From contig JAJRSW010000077.1 of assembly GCA_024278595.1 (NCBI GenBank), positions 1 to 50,910 of the forward strand: a stretch of 50,910 bases of DNA, read 5' to 3'. A program made the position numbers and the translations under genes. Below, piece after piece: positions 36,139-45,334 of the stretch. The notes beneath the pieces are model-generated. The model was given only the letters and a program-made list of their open reading frames with translations, ran no database searches and was not told the DNA's origin. Source of the stretch: Fidelibacterota bacterium (GTDB lineage: Bacteria > Fidelibacterota > UBA8477 > JABMPR01). The first letter of the stretch is position 1. Each line of letters opens with the position of its first letter.

Positions 36139-36765
36139 ATGACGAATCCGGTTAAAATCACAATTCTGCTTTTCCTGACGGTAATTGGGCTAAATGCTCA
36201 TGAACATTGGCTATATACAGACGCCCCGGTTTACTCGCCAGGTGACTCCATCCAGGTACACCTCAGAAGTGGTCACCTTGGTGGAGCCAGCGAGTTTCTG
36301 ATCAATAGCCAGTTGATCCAGGTTGCTAGCTTGGTAGATCCCGATGGCCATGAAACGCCTCTTAACATGCAGCCAGTGAACAATGAACATACCTGCTCTT
36401 TTCTGCCCCAAAGATTCGGGGAATACACCATTCTGGTCAAGTTGAGAAAACGCAACAAGGGTCCCTACAGCTACCTGCTTAAAACCCTGGTCCAGGTGGG
36501 TTCGATAGCAAACACCACCGCCTACACCCCCAACCAGGAATTAGAGATTCTACCAGGAGGGCCACCCAACACCCTGCGAGTAATGACCGCAGGTGAACCT
36601 GTAAAAGTACCCATAAGTCTCACTTCAGAAGGTGGAGTTGGGCGTTCTTTATCCATGGATCGGCATGGTGTCAGCAGTATTTCCCCCAATCATCAAGGTT
36701 TCAGTATTGCGATCTGTCATTTCAGGCGCCAAACTGCTTCCTATTCATTTTATCTGGGTGACTAA
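36139..36765 (+). CDS. DUF4198-like periplasmic protein (NikK-like)
   Basis: This is a 208-residue secreted protein with signal peptide IKTTILLF-type leader (KITILLFLTVIGLNA) and a mature start AHEHWLYTD, where the histidines are typical of DUF4198/NikK-like proteins that accompany nickel and cobalt ECF transporters. The rest is two beta-sandwich-like domains (YSPGDSIQVHLRSG; GEPVKVPISLTSEGG) ending in QTASYSFYLGD. It probably holds or presents nickel in the periplasm. It lies 2 nt after the barrel gene and 1 nt before the NikL-like gene. Confidence 0.75.
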   Translation: MTNPVKITILLFLTVIGLNAHEHWLYTDAPVYSPGDSIQVHLRSGHLGGASEFLINSQLIQVASLVDPDGHETPLNMQPVNNEHTCSFLPQRFGEYTILVKLRKRNKGPYSYLLKTLVQVGSIANTTAYTPNQELEILPGGPPNTLRVMTAGEPVKVPISLTSEGGVGRSLSMDRHGVSSISPNHQGFSIAICHFRRQTASYSFYLGD

Positions 36766-36766
36766 G

Positions 36767-37204
36767 ATGAGGCCCATGATCCTCCTGAGCGTATTGATGC
36801 TCACCGCTCAACTTTTTGGCCATGGCGTTTCATATCAAACTCTACGTACAGGTTATGGTGTCGCCGTTTACTACGAGGATGGGAATCCACTGGAGTTTGC
36901 CGATGTGAGCATTTTTCGACCGGGAGAAACCGAATTTGAATTTCAGCAGGGTATGACTGACGAAAATGGTGCCTTCATGTTCAAGCCAGATACATCTGGT
37001 GTCTGGGTAGTCAGGATATCCGATGGACTGGGTCATGGTAAAGTGATCGAGGTATCCGTGACTGATTCCAAATCGATTCCGTTTGAAAAGGCACCGGTCT
37101 CCCGTATTCAGAAGATCATTTCGGGGGTGGGCTACATCTTATTTATTTTCAGTATCTGGTACTTCATCGCGGGACGTCGAAAAGCTAGCCATGCACATTC
37201 CTGA
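36767..37204 (+). CDS. NikL-like membrane-anchored protein of the nickel transporter
   Basis: The 145-residue protein has a signal peptide (ILLSVLMLTAQLFG) followed by a mature N-terminus HGVSYQTLRTGYGVAVYYED, an Ig-like domain (DVSIFRPGE; GAFMFKPDTSGVWVVRISD), and a C-terminal membrane helix (ISGVGYILFIFSIWYFIAG). This architecture matches NikL-type accessory proteins of NikM-type ECF transporters. The start ATG directly follows the previous stop by 1 nt (TAAGATG). The end overlaps nikM by 14 nt. A role in nickel capture beside NikM is likely. Confidence 0.75.
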   Translation: MRPMILLSVLMLTAQLFGHGVSYQTLRTGYGVAVYYEDGNPLEFADVSIFRPGETEFEFQQGMTDENGAFMFKPDTSGVWVVRISDGLGHGKVIEVSVTDSKSIPFEKAPVSRIQKIISGVGYILFIFSIWYFIAGRRKASHAHS

Positions 37205-37802
37205 TGGGTTTCTAAATCCGCAAGTCACTTTGGTAAGTGGTGGGATATCTGCCACAGTTCTGGTGCTTACCCTTAGAAAAGTCAATCAAACCCTCAAACC
37301 TGAACAGATCCCCCTGATGGGCCTCCTGGCCAGCTTCGTATTTATGATCCAACTATTCAGCTTTCCCGTGGGGGTGGGAACATCAGTTCATTTGTCCGGC
37401 GCTTTGCTCATCAGCATTCTAGTTGGTCCACGTATCGGTTTTATAATTATGACCGTCTCACTGGTGGCACTGGCTCTACTCTTTCAGCATGGGGGCATTT
37501 TCAGCTTGGGTGCCAACACGCTTAATATCGCCATGGTGGGGTGTTTCGGGGCATTCGGAATCTATAAACTCCTACCGGGAAAACGACTGGCCCTGGTGCT
37601 TGCCGGAGGCCTGGCAGGTGTGATCTCTGCGATCCTCTGCGCAGTTGAGCTCTCACTATCTGGCATGTTAGATCTATCAACTGCCCTGATGACCATGATG
37701 CTAATCTACAGTGTCACCGGTGCGATTGAGGGTTTTATCACCATGTTGATCCTGGATTTTCTGCTCAAGGTCAAACCGGAGCTACTGAGCCACTATTCAT
37801 GA
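37191..37802 (+). CDS. nikM: ECF nickel/cobalt transporter substrate subunit NikM/CbiM
   Basis: This is a 203-residue membrane protein with about six helices. The mature start MHIPDGFLNP is the hallmark of CbiM/NikM, where the N-terminal Met-His chelates the metal inside the membrane. Other conserved segments are PVGVGTSVHLSGALL, FQHGGIFSLGANTLNIAMVG and TGAIEGFITM. I chose the ATG at 37191 because it gives this exact N-terminus; longer in-frame starts would bury it. The neighbouring nikR indicates nickel rather than cobalt. It overlaps nikQ by four bases. Confidence 0.93.
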   Translation: MHIPDGFLNPQVTLVSGGISATVLVLTLRKVNQTLKPEQIPLMGLLASFVFMIQLFSFPVGVGTSVHLSGALLISILVGPRIGFIIMTVSLVALALLFQHGGIFSLGANTLNIAMVGCFGAFGIYKLLPGKRLALVLAGGLAGVISAILCAVELSLSGMLDLSTALMTMMLIYSVTGAIEGFITMLILDFLLKVKPELLSHYS

Positions 37803-38440
37803 AACAGGCCTTTATTGACCGTTACGCCCGGTTGACCAGCCCGATCCACCGGCTATCCACTGGTTTTAAAATAAAATTCACGCTGCTGTTACTGGCTTTG
37901 CTGCTGCTGGGTTTCCCCCTATTGGGCTTCACAATTGCACTTCCGGGATATGGGATATACACTTTCCTGATCCTGACCATTGCCCTGCTTTCCCGGGTCC
38001 CCTTTTCGTTTCTCCTGACCCGCTCAGCCCTGGTCCTCCCCTTTTCGGCTTTGATCGTAGTGGTTAACTATTTTTCAGGTAACCTTGCATTGGCTCAGAT
38101 GAGTGAGACCTTGATCAAATCACTTCTGAGTATCTTCACCCTACTCCTGCTCACCTCCACAACACCGTTTCATGAGATCCTAAAACAAATATCCCGTTGG
38201 AAAGCTCCCGGGCTTTTAGTTATCATTCTGGCATTTATGTACCGCTACTTCTTTCTGTTGGTGGCTGAGATAGAAGCCCTGGAACGAGCCACTAAAATGC
38301 GGCATGCCTCAGTTTCAGGCTGGAAACGGATCAGGGTCTATGCAAATATTGTCGGCCTGCTGCTGATCAGGAGTTTTGAACGGGCTGAAAAAGTATATGA
38401 CGCCATGCGCATGCGAGGATTTACGGGAGATCTCAGATGA
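37799..38440 (+). CDS. nikQ: ECF transporter T component NikQ/CbiQ
   Basis: The 213-residue protein is the membrane coupling (T) component of the nickel ECF transporter. It has four to five helices in the first 150 residues and, near the C-terminus, the coupling-helix pattern ATKMRHASVSGWKR and RSFERAEKVYDAMRMRGFTG with the Ala-Arg-Gly-type motif (MRMRG) that contacts the ATPase. Start and stop overlap the neighbours through ATGA junctions, so nikM, nikQ and nikO are translationally coupled. Confidence 0.93.
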   Translation: MKQAFIDRYARLTSPIHRLSTGFKIKFTLLLLALLLLGFPLLGFTIALPGYGIYTFLILTIALLSRVPFSFLLTRSALVLPFSALIVVVNYFSGNLALAQMSETLIKSLLSIFTLLLLTSTTPFHEILKQISRWKAPGLLVIILAFMYRYFFLLVAEIEALERATKMRHASVSGWKRIRVYANIVGLLLIRSFERAEKVYDAMRMRGFTGDLR

Positions 38441-39177
38441 GCCGAATTCAGACCCGCAATCTATCATATAGCTACAGTGCTGGAATTCAAGCCCTGCAGG
38501 AGGTCGAGCTGGATCTGAGCAGTGGCTCAAGAACAGCACTGGTTGGTCCGAACGGTGCCGGTAAGACCTCTTTACTCCTGGCTCTGGCCGGGCTTATCAG
38601 GGTTAGCGGGGAAATTCAGATCAACGGCACTCTGTTATCACCGGATAGCGTGGATGATTTGCGCAAAACCATGAGTCTGGTCTTCCAGAATCCTGATGAC
38701 ATGTTGTTTATGCCTACCGTCATTGAAGATGTCTGCTTTGGGTTGGAGACCCTGGGGCTCAATGAGCAGCAAATACTTGAACGTGGTCAGGAGGCTTTGG
38801 CCCAGGTGGAGCTGGAAGGGTATGAAAACCGTTCTGCACATCACCTGAGCTATGGGGAACGTCGAAAAGTTTGTCTGGCTACCTGTTTAGCCAGGCGTTC
38901 GTCTCTGGTGCTCTTTGATGAGCCCAGCCGTGAATTGGATCCGCATGGTCGCCGGAACTTTATTGATCTTTTTCAGCAAATGACCGGAACGCTGGTGCTG
39001 GCAACCCATGACCTGGAGTTGGTACTGGAAACTTGTGCTCAAATGGTTCTCATCGATGGAGGACAGGTGGTTATTGTGGGCAAGCCCAAAGCTATTCTGG
39101 TAGACCAGAAATTAATGGAGCACCATAGACTGGAAGTCCCTCACTCCCTGAGCCGTCATCCGCATGTGCATTGTTAG
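38437..39177 (+). CDS. nikO: ECF transporter ATP-binding protein NikO/CbiO
   Basis: This is a 246-residue ABC ATPase that powers the nickel ECF transporter at the inner face of the membrane. Walker A is GPNGAGKT (residues 37-44), the Q-loop VFQNPDD, the signature HLSYGERRK (around 136-144), Walker B LVLFDEPSRELD and the switch histidine in LATHDLEL. The VFQNPDDMLFMPTV segment is typical of CbiO-type ATPases. It is the last gene of the nik operon, followed by a short tandem-repeat region and then convergent genes. Confidence 0.95.
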   Translation: MSRIQTRNLSYSYSAGIQALQEVELDLSSGSRTALVGPNGAGKTSLLLALAGLIRVSGEIQINGTLLSPDSVDDLRKTMSLVFQNPDDMLFMPTVIEDVCFGLETLGLNEQQILERGQEALAQVELEGYENRSAHHLSYGERRKVCLATCLARRSSLVLFDEPSRELDPHGRRNFIDLFQQMTGTLVLATHDLELVLETCAQMVLIDGGQVVIVGKPKAILVDQKLMEHHRLEVPHSLSRHPHVHC

Positions 39178-39345
39178 TTGAAAGTCTGAAAGACTGAAAG
39201 TCGAAAGTCTGAAAGACTGAAAGTCGAAAGTCTGAAAGTCGAAAGTCGAAAGTCTGAAAGTCGAAAGTCTGCTGGGGCGAAGCTGTTAGGCAAAGGCCGG
39301 TCGCAAGCTTGGCGGGGCGAAGCTGAAAGTCGAGACCGATCAGAA
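39178..39345. repeat. GAAAGTC-type short tandem repeats
   Basis: About 95 bp consist of alternating units CTGAAAGA, CTGAAAGT and CGAAAGT, followed by two direct copies of GGGGCGAAGCTG (39274-39285 and 39314-39325). The tract sits between the convergent nikO and DUF302-like genes, where it harms nothing. Similar units occur at the window's left edge and near 44.3 kb, so it is a genome-wide simple-repeat type. Confidence 0.85.
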
Positions 39346-39391
39346 GTCAGCATAAAACCTAACTTTTTCCTTTTTCCTTAATCCCTGTTAA

Positions 39392-40291
39392 TTACTCCGT
39401 CACACTCCGCATCAGATCTTCAATAGCACCGGGAGTGGATATAATCTTGCCGAATGTGGTCATGGTCAGATCGGGAAAGGCCAGGGCAATTCGATAACGA
39501 CCATGGAGCATCAGGGCCTGATTCCCCATGATCAGGATCTCGTAGGGTAGAAACGCCGTATGTCTGGGGCTTGAGATATCAATAATAGGTAAGAAATGTT
39601 CCTCTCCTGTAGATCCACTTAAGGCAATACCATATAATTTCAGCTCCTTACCAGGAATCTCAACTTCATAAACCAGTTTGGTATCCCCGCCCTTGGAGAG
39701 CTTGGAGTCCAGGATACTCTTGGCAACCGAAAAACTGGAGAATTCATTCAGTTCGACTACATCTTCAAAATATTCCATCCCAAACATGTAGTGGTAGTGT
39801 CGGATATCTTTTTCGCTTAAACCCTTCTCAACACCAAAAGCCTCATCTTTTACGGTTCCCAGATCAGCCATTGAGGCTGCTAATTCTTCTGTAACTGCCA
39901 AAAAGTGGTGGGCCACGTCTGGATAATTTTTCTGGAAATAGGCATTCCCCAAATAAACCGGATTAGTATATGAAATATTAACCAGAGAGCCTTCAATTGT
40001 CAGGGCTACTCGCAGAGCGGCCGCAAATCCAGTGAGCTCACCCACATTCTGGATGGCCTGAATCAGCTCAGGTGAGTTGACCACAAAGACCCATCTGGTC
40101 TCATCCTGAGCCGGCTGATATTCACCAAGAAGGGTGAATCCGGCATCCTGGAGCGCAGTGCGGGTCTTATCTTTAACCATTTCCAGGTCCTCTGCGCTCT
40201 GAGCTCCCAGGATATATGGTTTCAGGGTCTGTCCCCACCCCGCCGAAATAACTAATAGCAGTACCAAACTTATGCTTAACATACGTTTCAT
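39392..40291 (-). CDS. Secreted DUF302-like protein
   Basis: The 299-residue protein has a clear signal peptide (MLSISLVLLLVISAGWG) and a first domain GAQSAEDLEMVKDKTRTAL then GFTLLGEYQP and GFAAALRVAL, a pattern close to DUF302. The second half (VYEVEIPGKELKLYGIAL; FLPYEILIMGNQALMLHGRYRIALAFPDL) repeats the fold loosely. DUF302 proteins have no established function. The ATG at 40291 has AAGGGG upstream; a longer in-frame start overlaps the lipid kinase gene. It is 34 nt downstream of that gene on the same strand. Confidence 0.65.
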   Translation of the reverse strand: MKRMLSISLVLLLVISAGWGQTLKPYILGAQSAEDLEMVKDKTRTALQDAGFTLLGEYQPAQDETRWVFVVNSPELIQAIQNVGELTGFAAALRVALTIEGSLVNISYTNPVYLGNAYFQKNYPDVAHHFLAVTEELAASMADLGTVKDEAFGVEKGLSEKDIRHYHYMFGMEYFEDVVELNEFSSFSVAKSILDSKLSKGGDTKLVYEVEIPGKELKLYGIALSGSTGEEHFLPIIDISSPRHTAFLPYEILIMGNQALMLHGRYRIALAFPDLTMTTFGKIISTPGAIEDLMRSVTE

Positions 40292-40325
40292 CTGAAACCC
40301 CTTTGATTTTTTCAATATTGATTGC

Positions 40326-41249
40326 TTATGAATTAAACCGTGTGTCAGCCGACCAATTTCCGATGATCTCCTGGGCTTGCGGAATAATGCGAACTTTAAA
40401 CTCATTCTGAACCGGATCGAATGCTTCACCATCGATATGAGCTGGAATGGGAAGATCGCTTTCAATGGTCAACTCTTTGGTCTGGTGCATCTCCATTTCA
40501 GGGACTTCCCCAATAGTACCATCATACAACTTGGCAAAGACCTGCAGGATCCGCCAACGACTGATATTTTGCGTGTAGCACACATCGAAAAGTCCATCAT
40601 CAAGCTTGGCATTGGGGGTCAGCTTTAGTCCACCGCCCACATTCCAGCCATTGCCAATGCTTATGAGAAAGACCTTCTCGTTCAACTCCAAATCGTTGAA
40701 TTTTACCTTGAGAGGCATGCGTCGGTAGGTCAGATAGGTTCCGCCGATAGCGATCAAATATTTGGGGGTCCCATGGAGGAAGGGCAACATTATGCCAATA
40801 TCATTGGCTCTGCCTTCGAAACCCAAACCCATGACATTGATAAACCGGCGACCATTGACCTCTCCTACATCAAGTTTTTTAACATCATGAGCAAGCAATG
40901 TATCCACGGCCGCTTCCAGATCACCGATCTTGTAGGAACAACTCCGGGCAAAATCATTACCCGTGCCGATGGGCAGGATACCCAGCGGTTTGTTAAGGTC
41001 AGGCATCCCGTTAACGATCTCATTGATGGTTCCATCCCCTCCCACAGACACGATCACATCAAACCCGGCCTCCATTTCTTTTACCAGCTCAGTGGCATGG
41101 TCCCGTTTTTCAGTGAAATGGAATTCATAGTCAGCTTTGCGGGCTCGGAGCAGATCCTCAATTTCCGGTAAAGCCTTCATGGTGGAACGATGGCCGGCTT
41201 CCGGATTTACAATAAGCAGATAACGATGGTTTGATTTTGCTTTATTCAT
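40326..41249 (-). CDS. Diacylglycerol kinase family lipid kinase (YegS-like)
   Basis: This is a 307-residue soluble kinase of the YegS/BmrU family, which phosphorylates diacylglycerol or related lipids at the membrane surface. Motifs: LIVNPEAGH near the N-terminus, the nucleotide loop VSVGGDGTINEIV (GGDGT at 70-74), PLGILPIGTGNDFARS and the later DDGLFDVCYT and IPAHIDGEAFD. Length is normal. I chose the ATG at 41249 with GAGGAA upstream over an in-frame extension. The lipid substrate is not defined by sequence. Confidence 0.9.
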   Translation of the reverse strand: MNKAKSNHRYLLIVNPEAGHRSTMKALPEIEDLLRARKADYEFHFTEKRDHATELVKEMEAGFDVIVSVGGDGTINEIVNGMPDLNKPLGILPIGTGNDFARSCSYKIGDLEAAVDTLLAHDVKKLDVGEVNGRRFINVMGLGFEGRANDIGIMLPFLHGTPKYLIAIGGTYLTYRRMPLKVKFNDLELNEKVFLISIGNGWNVGGGLKLTPNAKLDDGLFDVCYTQNISRWRILQVFAKLYDGTIGEVPEMEMHQTKELTIESDLPIPAHIDGEAFDPVQNEFKVRIIPQAQEIIGNWSADTRFNS

Positions 41250-41427
41250 AATAATAATTCCTCGCGTGATAAAATAGGTAAATAATGCCAATAAATGATT
41301 GACTTCTGAAATCAAAATCCGCTACTCCAGGCTGCCAGATTGTGGCAGAGAAGAAACGAAGCGTTGCCTGGTTAAATATTAACTATAAGTAGTCTGGTCT
41401 TCGTTCAGGAAAAATATAGTCTTGATC

Positions 41428-42750
41428 CTATAGGGTCAAGGCAAACGACTTGAGTAAGATTCCCGGACAAATAGTGACATTAAGTTCGCGACCATCATAG
41501 GTTCCGACTTCTGGATTCAATAAGGCAGTATCGGTTACTGCTTCCAGATTTTCTCCCAGAAAGTTATAGATGGAATCATCAAAGCGCATATTCTCGATGG
41601 GGGCCATGATCTTTCCATCTTCAACCCAGAAGCAGGCATAGCGGGTCATCCCGGTGATGCGTCCACCGATCATATCACTCCAGTTCAAGTAATGGAGGTT
41701 TGAAAGATAAACACCCGTTCCCAGAGTCTTCAGAACATCAGATTCATTAAGTGTTCCGATACCCATGACCGGAGCACGCAACCCTTCTCCACCAGAGGCA
41801 AAATTTGTCTTGATCCCGTATTCTTTAGCTGTCCTGGAACTCACCAGGGTCTGTACCAACTCACCCTTATCGATAAGTGTAGTGACTTCAGGAGCAACTT
41901 CACCATTGCCATTAAACCGAGGGGCAAGCCCGGATCTGAAATCTTCAGCAAGGGTGAAATGCGGTGATAATTTAGCACCCTCATTACGCATTTTACCCAG
42001 ACTGCTTTCACTCTGACGAATAGCCGCTTCCGAAACACCGCCCCAGGAGAACATGGAAAGCACATCTGCCACGCCAGCTGAGGCAATATAAGTCCGATAA
42101 TTTCCCGGTTCAATCTGCTTGGGAGGCAGGTGCATGAGCTCAAGTTTTTTGATGGAATCCGCCAAAAACTTTTCATAGTCGGCCTGATCCCAATGGGTAC
42201 CGGCGTAGGTTGCTTTGACCATTTTTTCTTCCGGTGTGATCAATGAATAATCCAGTGAGAATGAGTCAGATGCAAACCAGTGGTATCCACCGGCGGAATT
42301 CGAACTTCCCCGAAAGACCCGACCTGAAGACCAGATCCCGGTCAGATCGACATCACCCATGCTGGGGAGAAGCTTATGGGGGAGCTCATCATCGGCAGGG
42401 AGTTCACCGTGAGTTTTGTTGATGCTTGTCTCGGTACTGTCCGGGATGACCAGATACGGATCATCAGGCAGTTGTTTGGTCTCATCCCGCAAACGGTTCA
42501 GTTCACGACGAGCCCGGTTTAAATCCTCATCCAGGTCTGCCGAAAGAGAAATTGTACTTGTGCTGCGTTTCCCATCGAAAATAAAATTGAAGCCCAGGTC
42601 TGCCTCATCAACATTCCCGATCTGTCTGATCCTGGCCGCGTTGATCCGGGCAAAAGCACTCTTTTCACCACCGAAACTTAGCGCGAGATGTTCCAGGTCA
42701 TTTAGTTCAGCCAGTAAGGTTTGGCTGATCTGTTTGAATAATTTTTCCAT
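41428..42750 (-). CDS. pmbA: TldD/PmbA family protein (PmbA/TldE-like)
   Basis: The 440-residue protein is the non-catalytic TldE/PmbA partner of the TldD-TldE protease, which trims peptide natural products and unfolded peptides. It has the family fold without the HExxxH zinc motif: YRTYIASAGVADVLSMFSW, the ALVSSRTAKEYG-like LVQTLVSSRTAKEYGI and the C-terminal MTRYACFWVEDGKI. It lies 34 nt downstream of tldD on the same strand, the usual pairing. No RiPP precursor was recognised nearby. Length is typical. Confidence 0.88.
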   Translation of the reverse strand: MEKLFKQISQTLLAELNDLEHLALSFGGEKSAFARINAARIRQIGNVDEADLGFNFIFDGKRSTSTISLSADLDEDLNRARRELNRLRDETKQLPDDPYLVIPDSTETSINKTHGELPADDELPHKLLPSMGDVDLTGIWSSGRVFRGSSNSAGGYHWFASDSFSLDYSLITPEEKMVKATYAGTHWDQADYEKFLADSIKKLELMHLPPKQIEPGNYRTYIASAGVADVLSMFSWGGVSEAAIRQSESSLGKMRNEGAKLSPHFTLAEDFRSGLAPRFNGNGEVAPEVTTLIDKGELVQTLVSSRTAKEYGIKTNFASGGEGLRAPVMGIGTLNESDVLKTLGTGVYLSNLHYLNWSDMIGGRITGMTRYACFWVEDGKIMAPIENMRFDDSIYNFLGENLEAVTDTALLNPEVGTYDGRELNVTICPGILLKSFALTL

Positions 42751-42784
42751 TATTTACCTCAAATTCCAGCTCAATTGACTGCGC

Positions 42785-44215
42785 TTAAGCGCCGCCAAAG
42801 AGCTCTACTTTATCAAACAAACATAAGGGACTGGCATGACCGACCCGGATCGCTTGATTTGGTTCACCTTTTCCACAAAATGGAGTTCCATAAACTTCAA
42901 ATGTATCCTGATTGCCAAGCATTTTCAGGCTACGCCAAAAGGGATTCGAGATCGCTCTGTAGTTTGGATTTTTAACTGTTCTGGTCAATTTACCATTTTC
43001 GATCAGTTTACCATATTCACAACCAAACTGGAATTTATTCCGGTAATCATCAATGGACCAGGAGCGATTTGAGGTCATAAAGACACCCCGCTCCACAGCG
43101 CCAATGATCTCATCGTAACTTGACTCACCGGCTTCCAGGTTCAGGTTGGCCATCCGGTCGATGGGAGCCCGATTCCAGGAGCTGGCCCTGAAATTAGCAA
43201 CGCCGTCCAGACCAGATCTAATTTGGCTTTCCCTGCCACCCAGTCCCCGCAGGAGTAAACCATCTTTGATCAGAAATTCTTTTTCTGCTTTCAAACCACC
43301 ATCGTCAAAGGCATAGGAGGCAAATTGATTCCCAATCGTTGGATCAAAGGTAATATTCATCAGCTTGGAACCATATTGCAGTTTCCCGAAGTCAGCAGGA
43401 CGTACAAAACTCCAGCCAGCATAATTACGTTCATCTCCCAGGATCCGGTCGATCTCAAGGGCATGTCCCACACTCTCATGGATCTGAAGCATCATCTGAT
43501 CCGGCGCTAAAACCAGATCCATGGTGCCCGTAGGACAATCTTCGGCACTGAGCAGTTCAACGGCTTCGGCGCCAATAATGCGACATCTGGCCAGAACATC
43601 CTGTTCGTCGAACACTTCCATACCGGCCTGGTAACTCTTGGCCAGCAAACCACCATCCGTCCGTTTCTGAGTGACAGACCCATCTTGAGCAACCGCTGAA
43701 TAGTCAGCTGAGACCATGAGATACTGCTGATCAAAGTCACTACCATTGGATGATACGAAGTGTGATTCTGATTCAACGATCCGAGCCATGGCATTGGTGG
43801 TCACTACCTTATCCGAGACCTTTAGCTCGGCTGTTGATTTGATCAATAGTTCAGATATTTCTCCAGGTGAAAAAGCCTCGGTAGCCTTCTTATAAGCTGA
43901 ACGATAGCTACCCCTGGCGAGCGGACGAGCATCAGCTTCAAATGAATGGAGGCTATATTTAGCAGCGGCTTTTGCCAGCACCACTGCCTGACCAGCGGCG
44001 GCTTGAATACCAGCAGCATCAAGTCGACTCGTGCCATAGTAGGCAAACTGCCCATCCACTAACACTTCGACCATGATACCCTGTTTGGATTCCCGAGTAT
44101 TCTCCTCCGGTTTGCCATCCCGAACGAGACGAAAACCTGTATCTTCTTTAACATAACGTAGACCGACCCAGTCGGCCGGGACGTCAATACCAGAAAGTAT
44201 TGCTTGTAGATCCAT
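42785..44215 (-). CDS. tldD: Metalloprotease TldD
   Basis: This is a 476-residue zinc protease subunit. The active-site helix reads HESVGHALEIDR (His246, Glu247, His251), the HExxxH form specific to TldD; a later cysteine near the end (GTPFCGKG) occupies the region of the third ligand. The fold is otherwise that of TldD: ADYSAVAQDG, SYDEIIGAVERGVFM and DYRNKFQFGCEYGKLI. The ATG at 44215 has AAAGGA upstream; an in-frame extension to 44296 lacks one. It works as a heterodimer with the downstream PmbA-like protein. Confidence 0.9.
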   Translation of the reverse strand: MDLQAILSGIDVPADWVGLRYVKEDTGFRLVRDGKPEENTRESKQGIMVEVLVDGQFAYYGTSRLDAAGIQAAAGQAVVLAKAAAKYSLHSFEADARPLARGSYRSAYKKATEAFSPGEISELLIKSTAELKVSDKVVTTNAMARIVESESHFVSSNGSDFDQQYLMVSADYSAVAQDGSVTQKRTDGGLLAKSYQAGMEVFDEQDVLARCRIIGAEAVELLSAEDCPTGTMDLVLAPDQMMLQIHESVGHALEIDRILGDERNYAGWSFVRPADFGKLQYGSKLMNITFDPTIGNQFASYAFDDGGLKAEKEFLIKDGLLLRGLGGRESQIRSGLDGVANFRASSWNRAPIDRMANLNLEAGESSYDEIIGAVERGVFMTSNRSWSIDDYRNKFQFGCEYGKLIENGKLTRTVKNPNYRAISNPFWRSLKMLGNQDTFEVYGTPFCGKGEPNQAIRVGHASPLCLFDKVELFGGA

Positions 44216-44641
44216 CGTTTTTCCTTTGCAACTCAAACTAAGCCCATCAGAGTTGATGTGGCCGGCAAAACTAAGGTTTAACGAGACTACAATCAAGGGG
44301 TGAGACAGGGTGAAGTTGAAAGCGGAGCTTGCCGCGTCGTTTCACTCCTCGCAAAGACACCTGGAAAAAATATCAACGTTCTTGGGGCAGGTAGCGTAGA
44401 TATACCAGTTGATCGGGTTGTGATATATGTCCAATCCTGTGTTAGTACGAAGTATTTGTGCTTGCATGGGGAATGAGGAAAGCTAAGTTTTTACATCCAA
44501 AAATCGGTCACTAAGGACCTGAATGAATATCAACATGCATGGGGGCTATGAACAGTTCAGTACCATCTCGGGTATTAACCATGGTCGGACATTGTCGGGG
44601 AATAGTGTTCATATAATTTTTTTAATAATGTGGATCGGCTT
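44216..44641. promoter_or_regulatory. Divergent intergenic region with possible -10 box
   Basis: This 426-bp gap separates tldD (leftward) from the CsgG-like gene (rightward). A TATAAT at 44612-44617, 24 bp before the ATG, is a good -10 candidate, but no convincing -35 partner is visible at 16-18 bp. Near 44300 there is a decayed stretch resembling the GAAAGTC/GCGAAGCTG repeats. I find no coding frame or RNA gene. Confidence 0.35.
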
Positions 44642-45307
44642 ATGAGATCAAAATTCGTTAACCTGACACTCTATTGTCTGCTAATAGCAAGCTCAGCGAT
44701 CGCTCAAAAAATCGCGGTTATGGATCTGCAACCCATCGGGTCGATATCTGTCTCAGACATCACCATTCTCTCTGAGCGCTTCCGCAGCCAGATGGTTCAG
44801 ACCAAAACCTTTGAAGTTATGGAACGCAATGCCCTGGAAGCTCTGGACCAGGAATTGGCTATTCAGAAATCCGATGGCTTTGTGGATGACCCGGCAGAGG
44901 CGGATGATAGCGATTTTCTGGCCAGCCTGGATCAGAATCTCAAGGGCACCGGCCCCCAGCAGTTGAACATCAAGGCCATTGCAAAAGCCGGCCAGAAAAT
45001 TGGCGCCGAATTTGTTGTACTGGGTTATATCGGGAAATTGCAATCCACCTATACTATTGATGTCCGATTGGTGAATTGTACCACCAGCCGAATCGATGAG
45101 AGTTATTCAGAAACTTATAAAGGTGATATTGACGGCCTGATTGGTCTGATGGAAAAATTGGCCAAGCGCATGGCCGGTATCGAGGAAAAAAGCAAGTTGT
45201 GGCTGTATCTGACCGGGGGAGGTGTCGTTACTGCTGCAACCATCATTTATTTTGTGCTACAGCCTGAGGAAACCGGTTTACCGGAACCACCCTCACCGCC
45301 TGAATAA
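44642..45307 (+). CDS. CsgG/LpoB-like secreted protein with C-terminal TM helix
   Basis: The 221-residue protein has a signal peptide (LTLYCLLIASSAIA) and a CsgG-type domain: KIAVMDLQPIG, LSERFRSQMVQTKTFEVMER, and KIGAEFVVLGYIGKLQSTYTIDVRLVN. Such domains occur in curli secretion lipoproteins, FlgO and penicillin-binding-protein activators. No lipobox is seen. A late hydrophobic helix (LYLTGGGVVTAATIIYFVL) precedes a Pro-rich tail. Function is not assigned. It is followed after 27 nt by the beta-helix gene, suggesting co-transcription with the surface proteins. A GTG at 44630 is an alternative start. Confidence 0.7.
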   Translation: MRSKFVNLTLYCLLIASSAIAQKIAVMDLQPIGSISVSDITILSERFRSQMVQTKTFEVMERNALEALDQELAIQKSDGFVDDPAEADDSDFLASLDQNLKGTGPQQLNIKAIAKAGQKIGAEFVVLGYIGKLQSTYTIDVRLVNCTTSRIDESYSETYKGDIDGLIGLMEKLAKRMAGIEEKSKLWLYLTGGGVVTAATIIYFVLQPEETGLPEPPSPPE

Positions 45308-45334
45308 CTAATATTAATCAACCTTGGAGAAAAA

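Noticed and set aside
36600-36765. Frameshift near the end of the DUF4198-like gene
   Set aside because: The annotated frame stays coherent to its final QTASYSFYLGD, and the alternative frame has no independent support.
41330-41360. Hairpin CTGCCA-GATTG-TGGCAG as terminator of pmbA
   Set aside because: No T-run follows the stem on either strand, and it lies 70 bp from the gene end.
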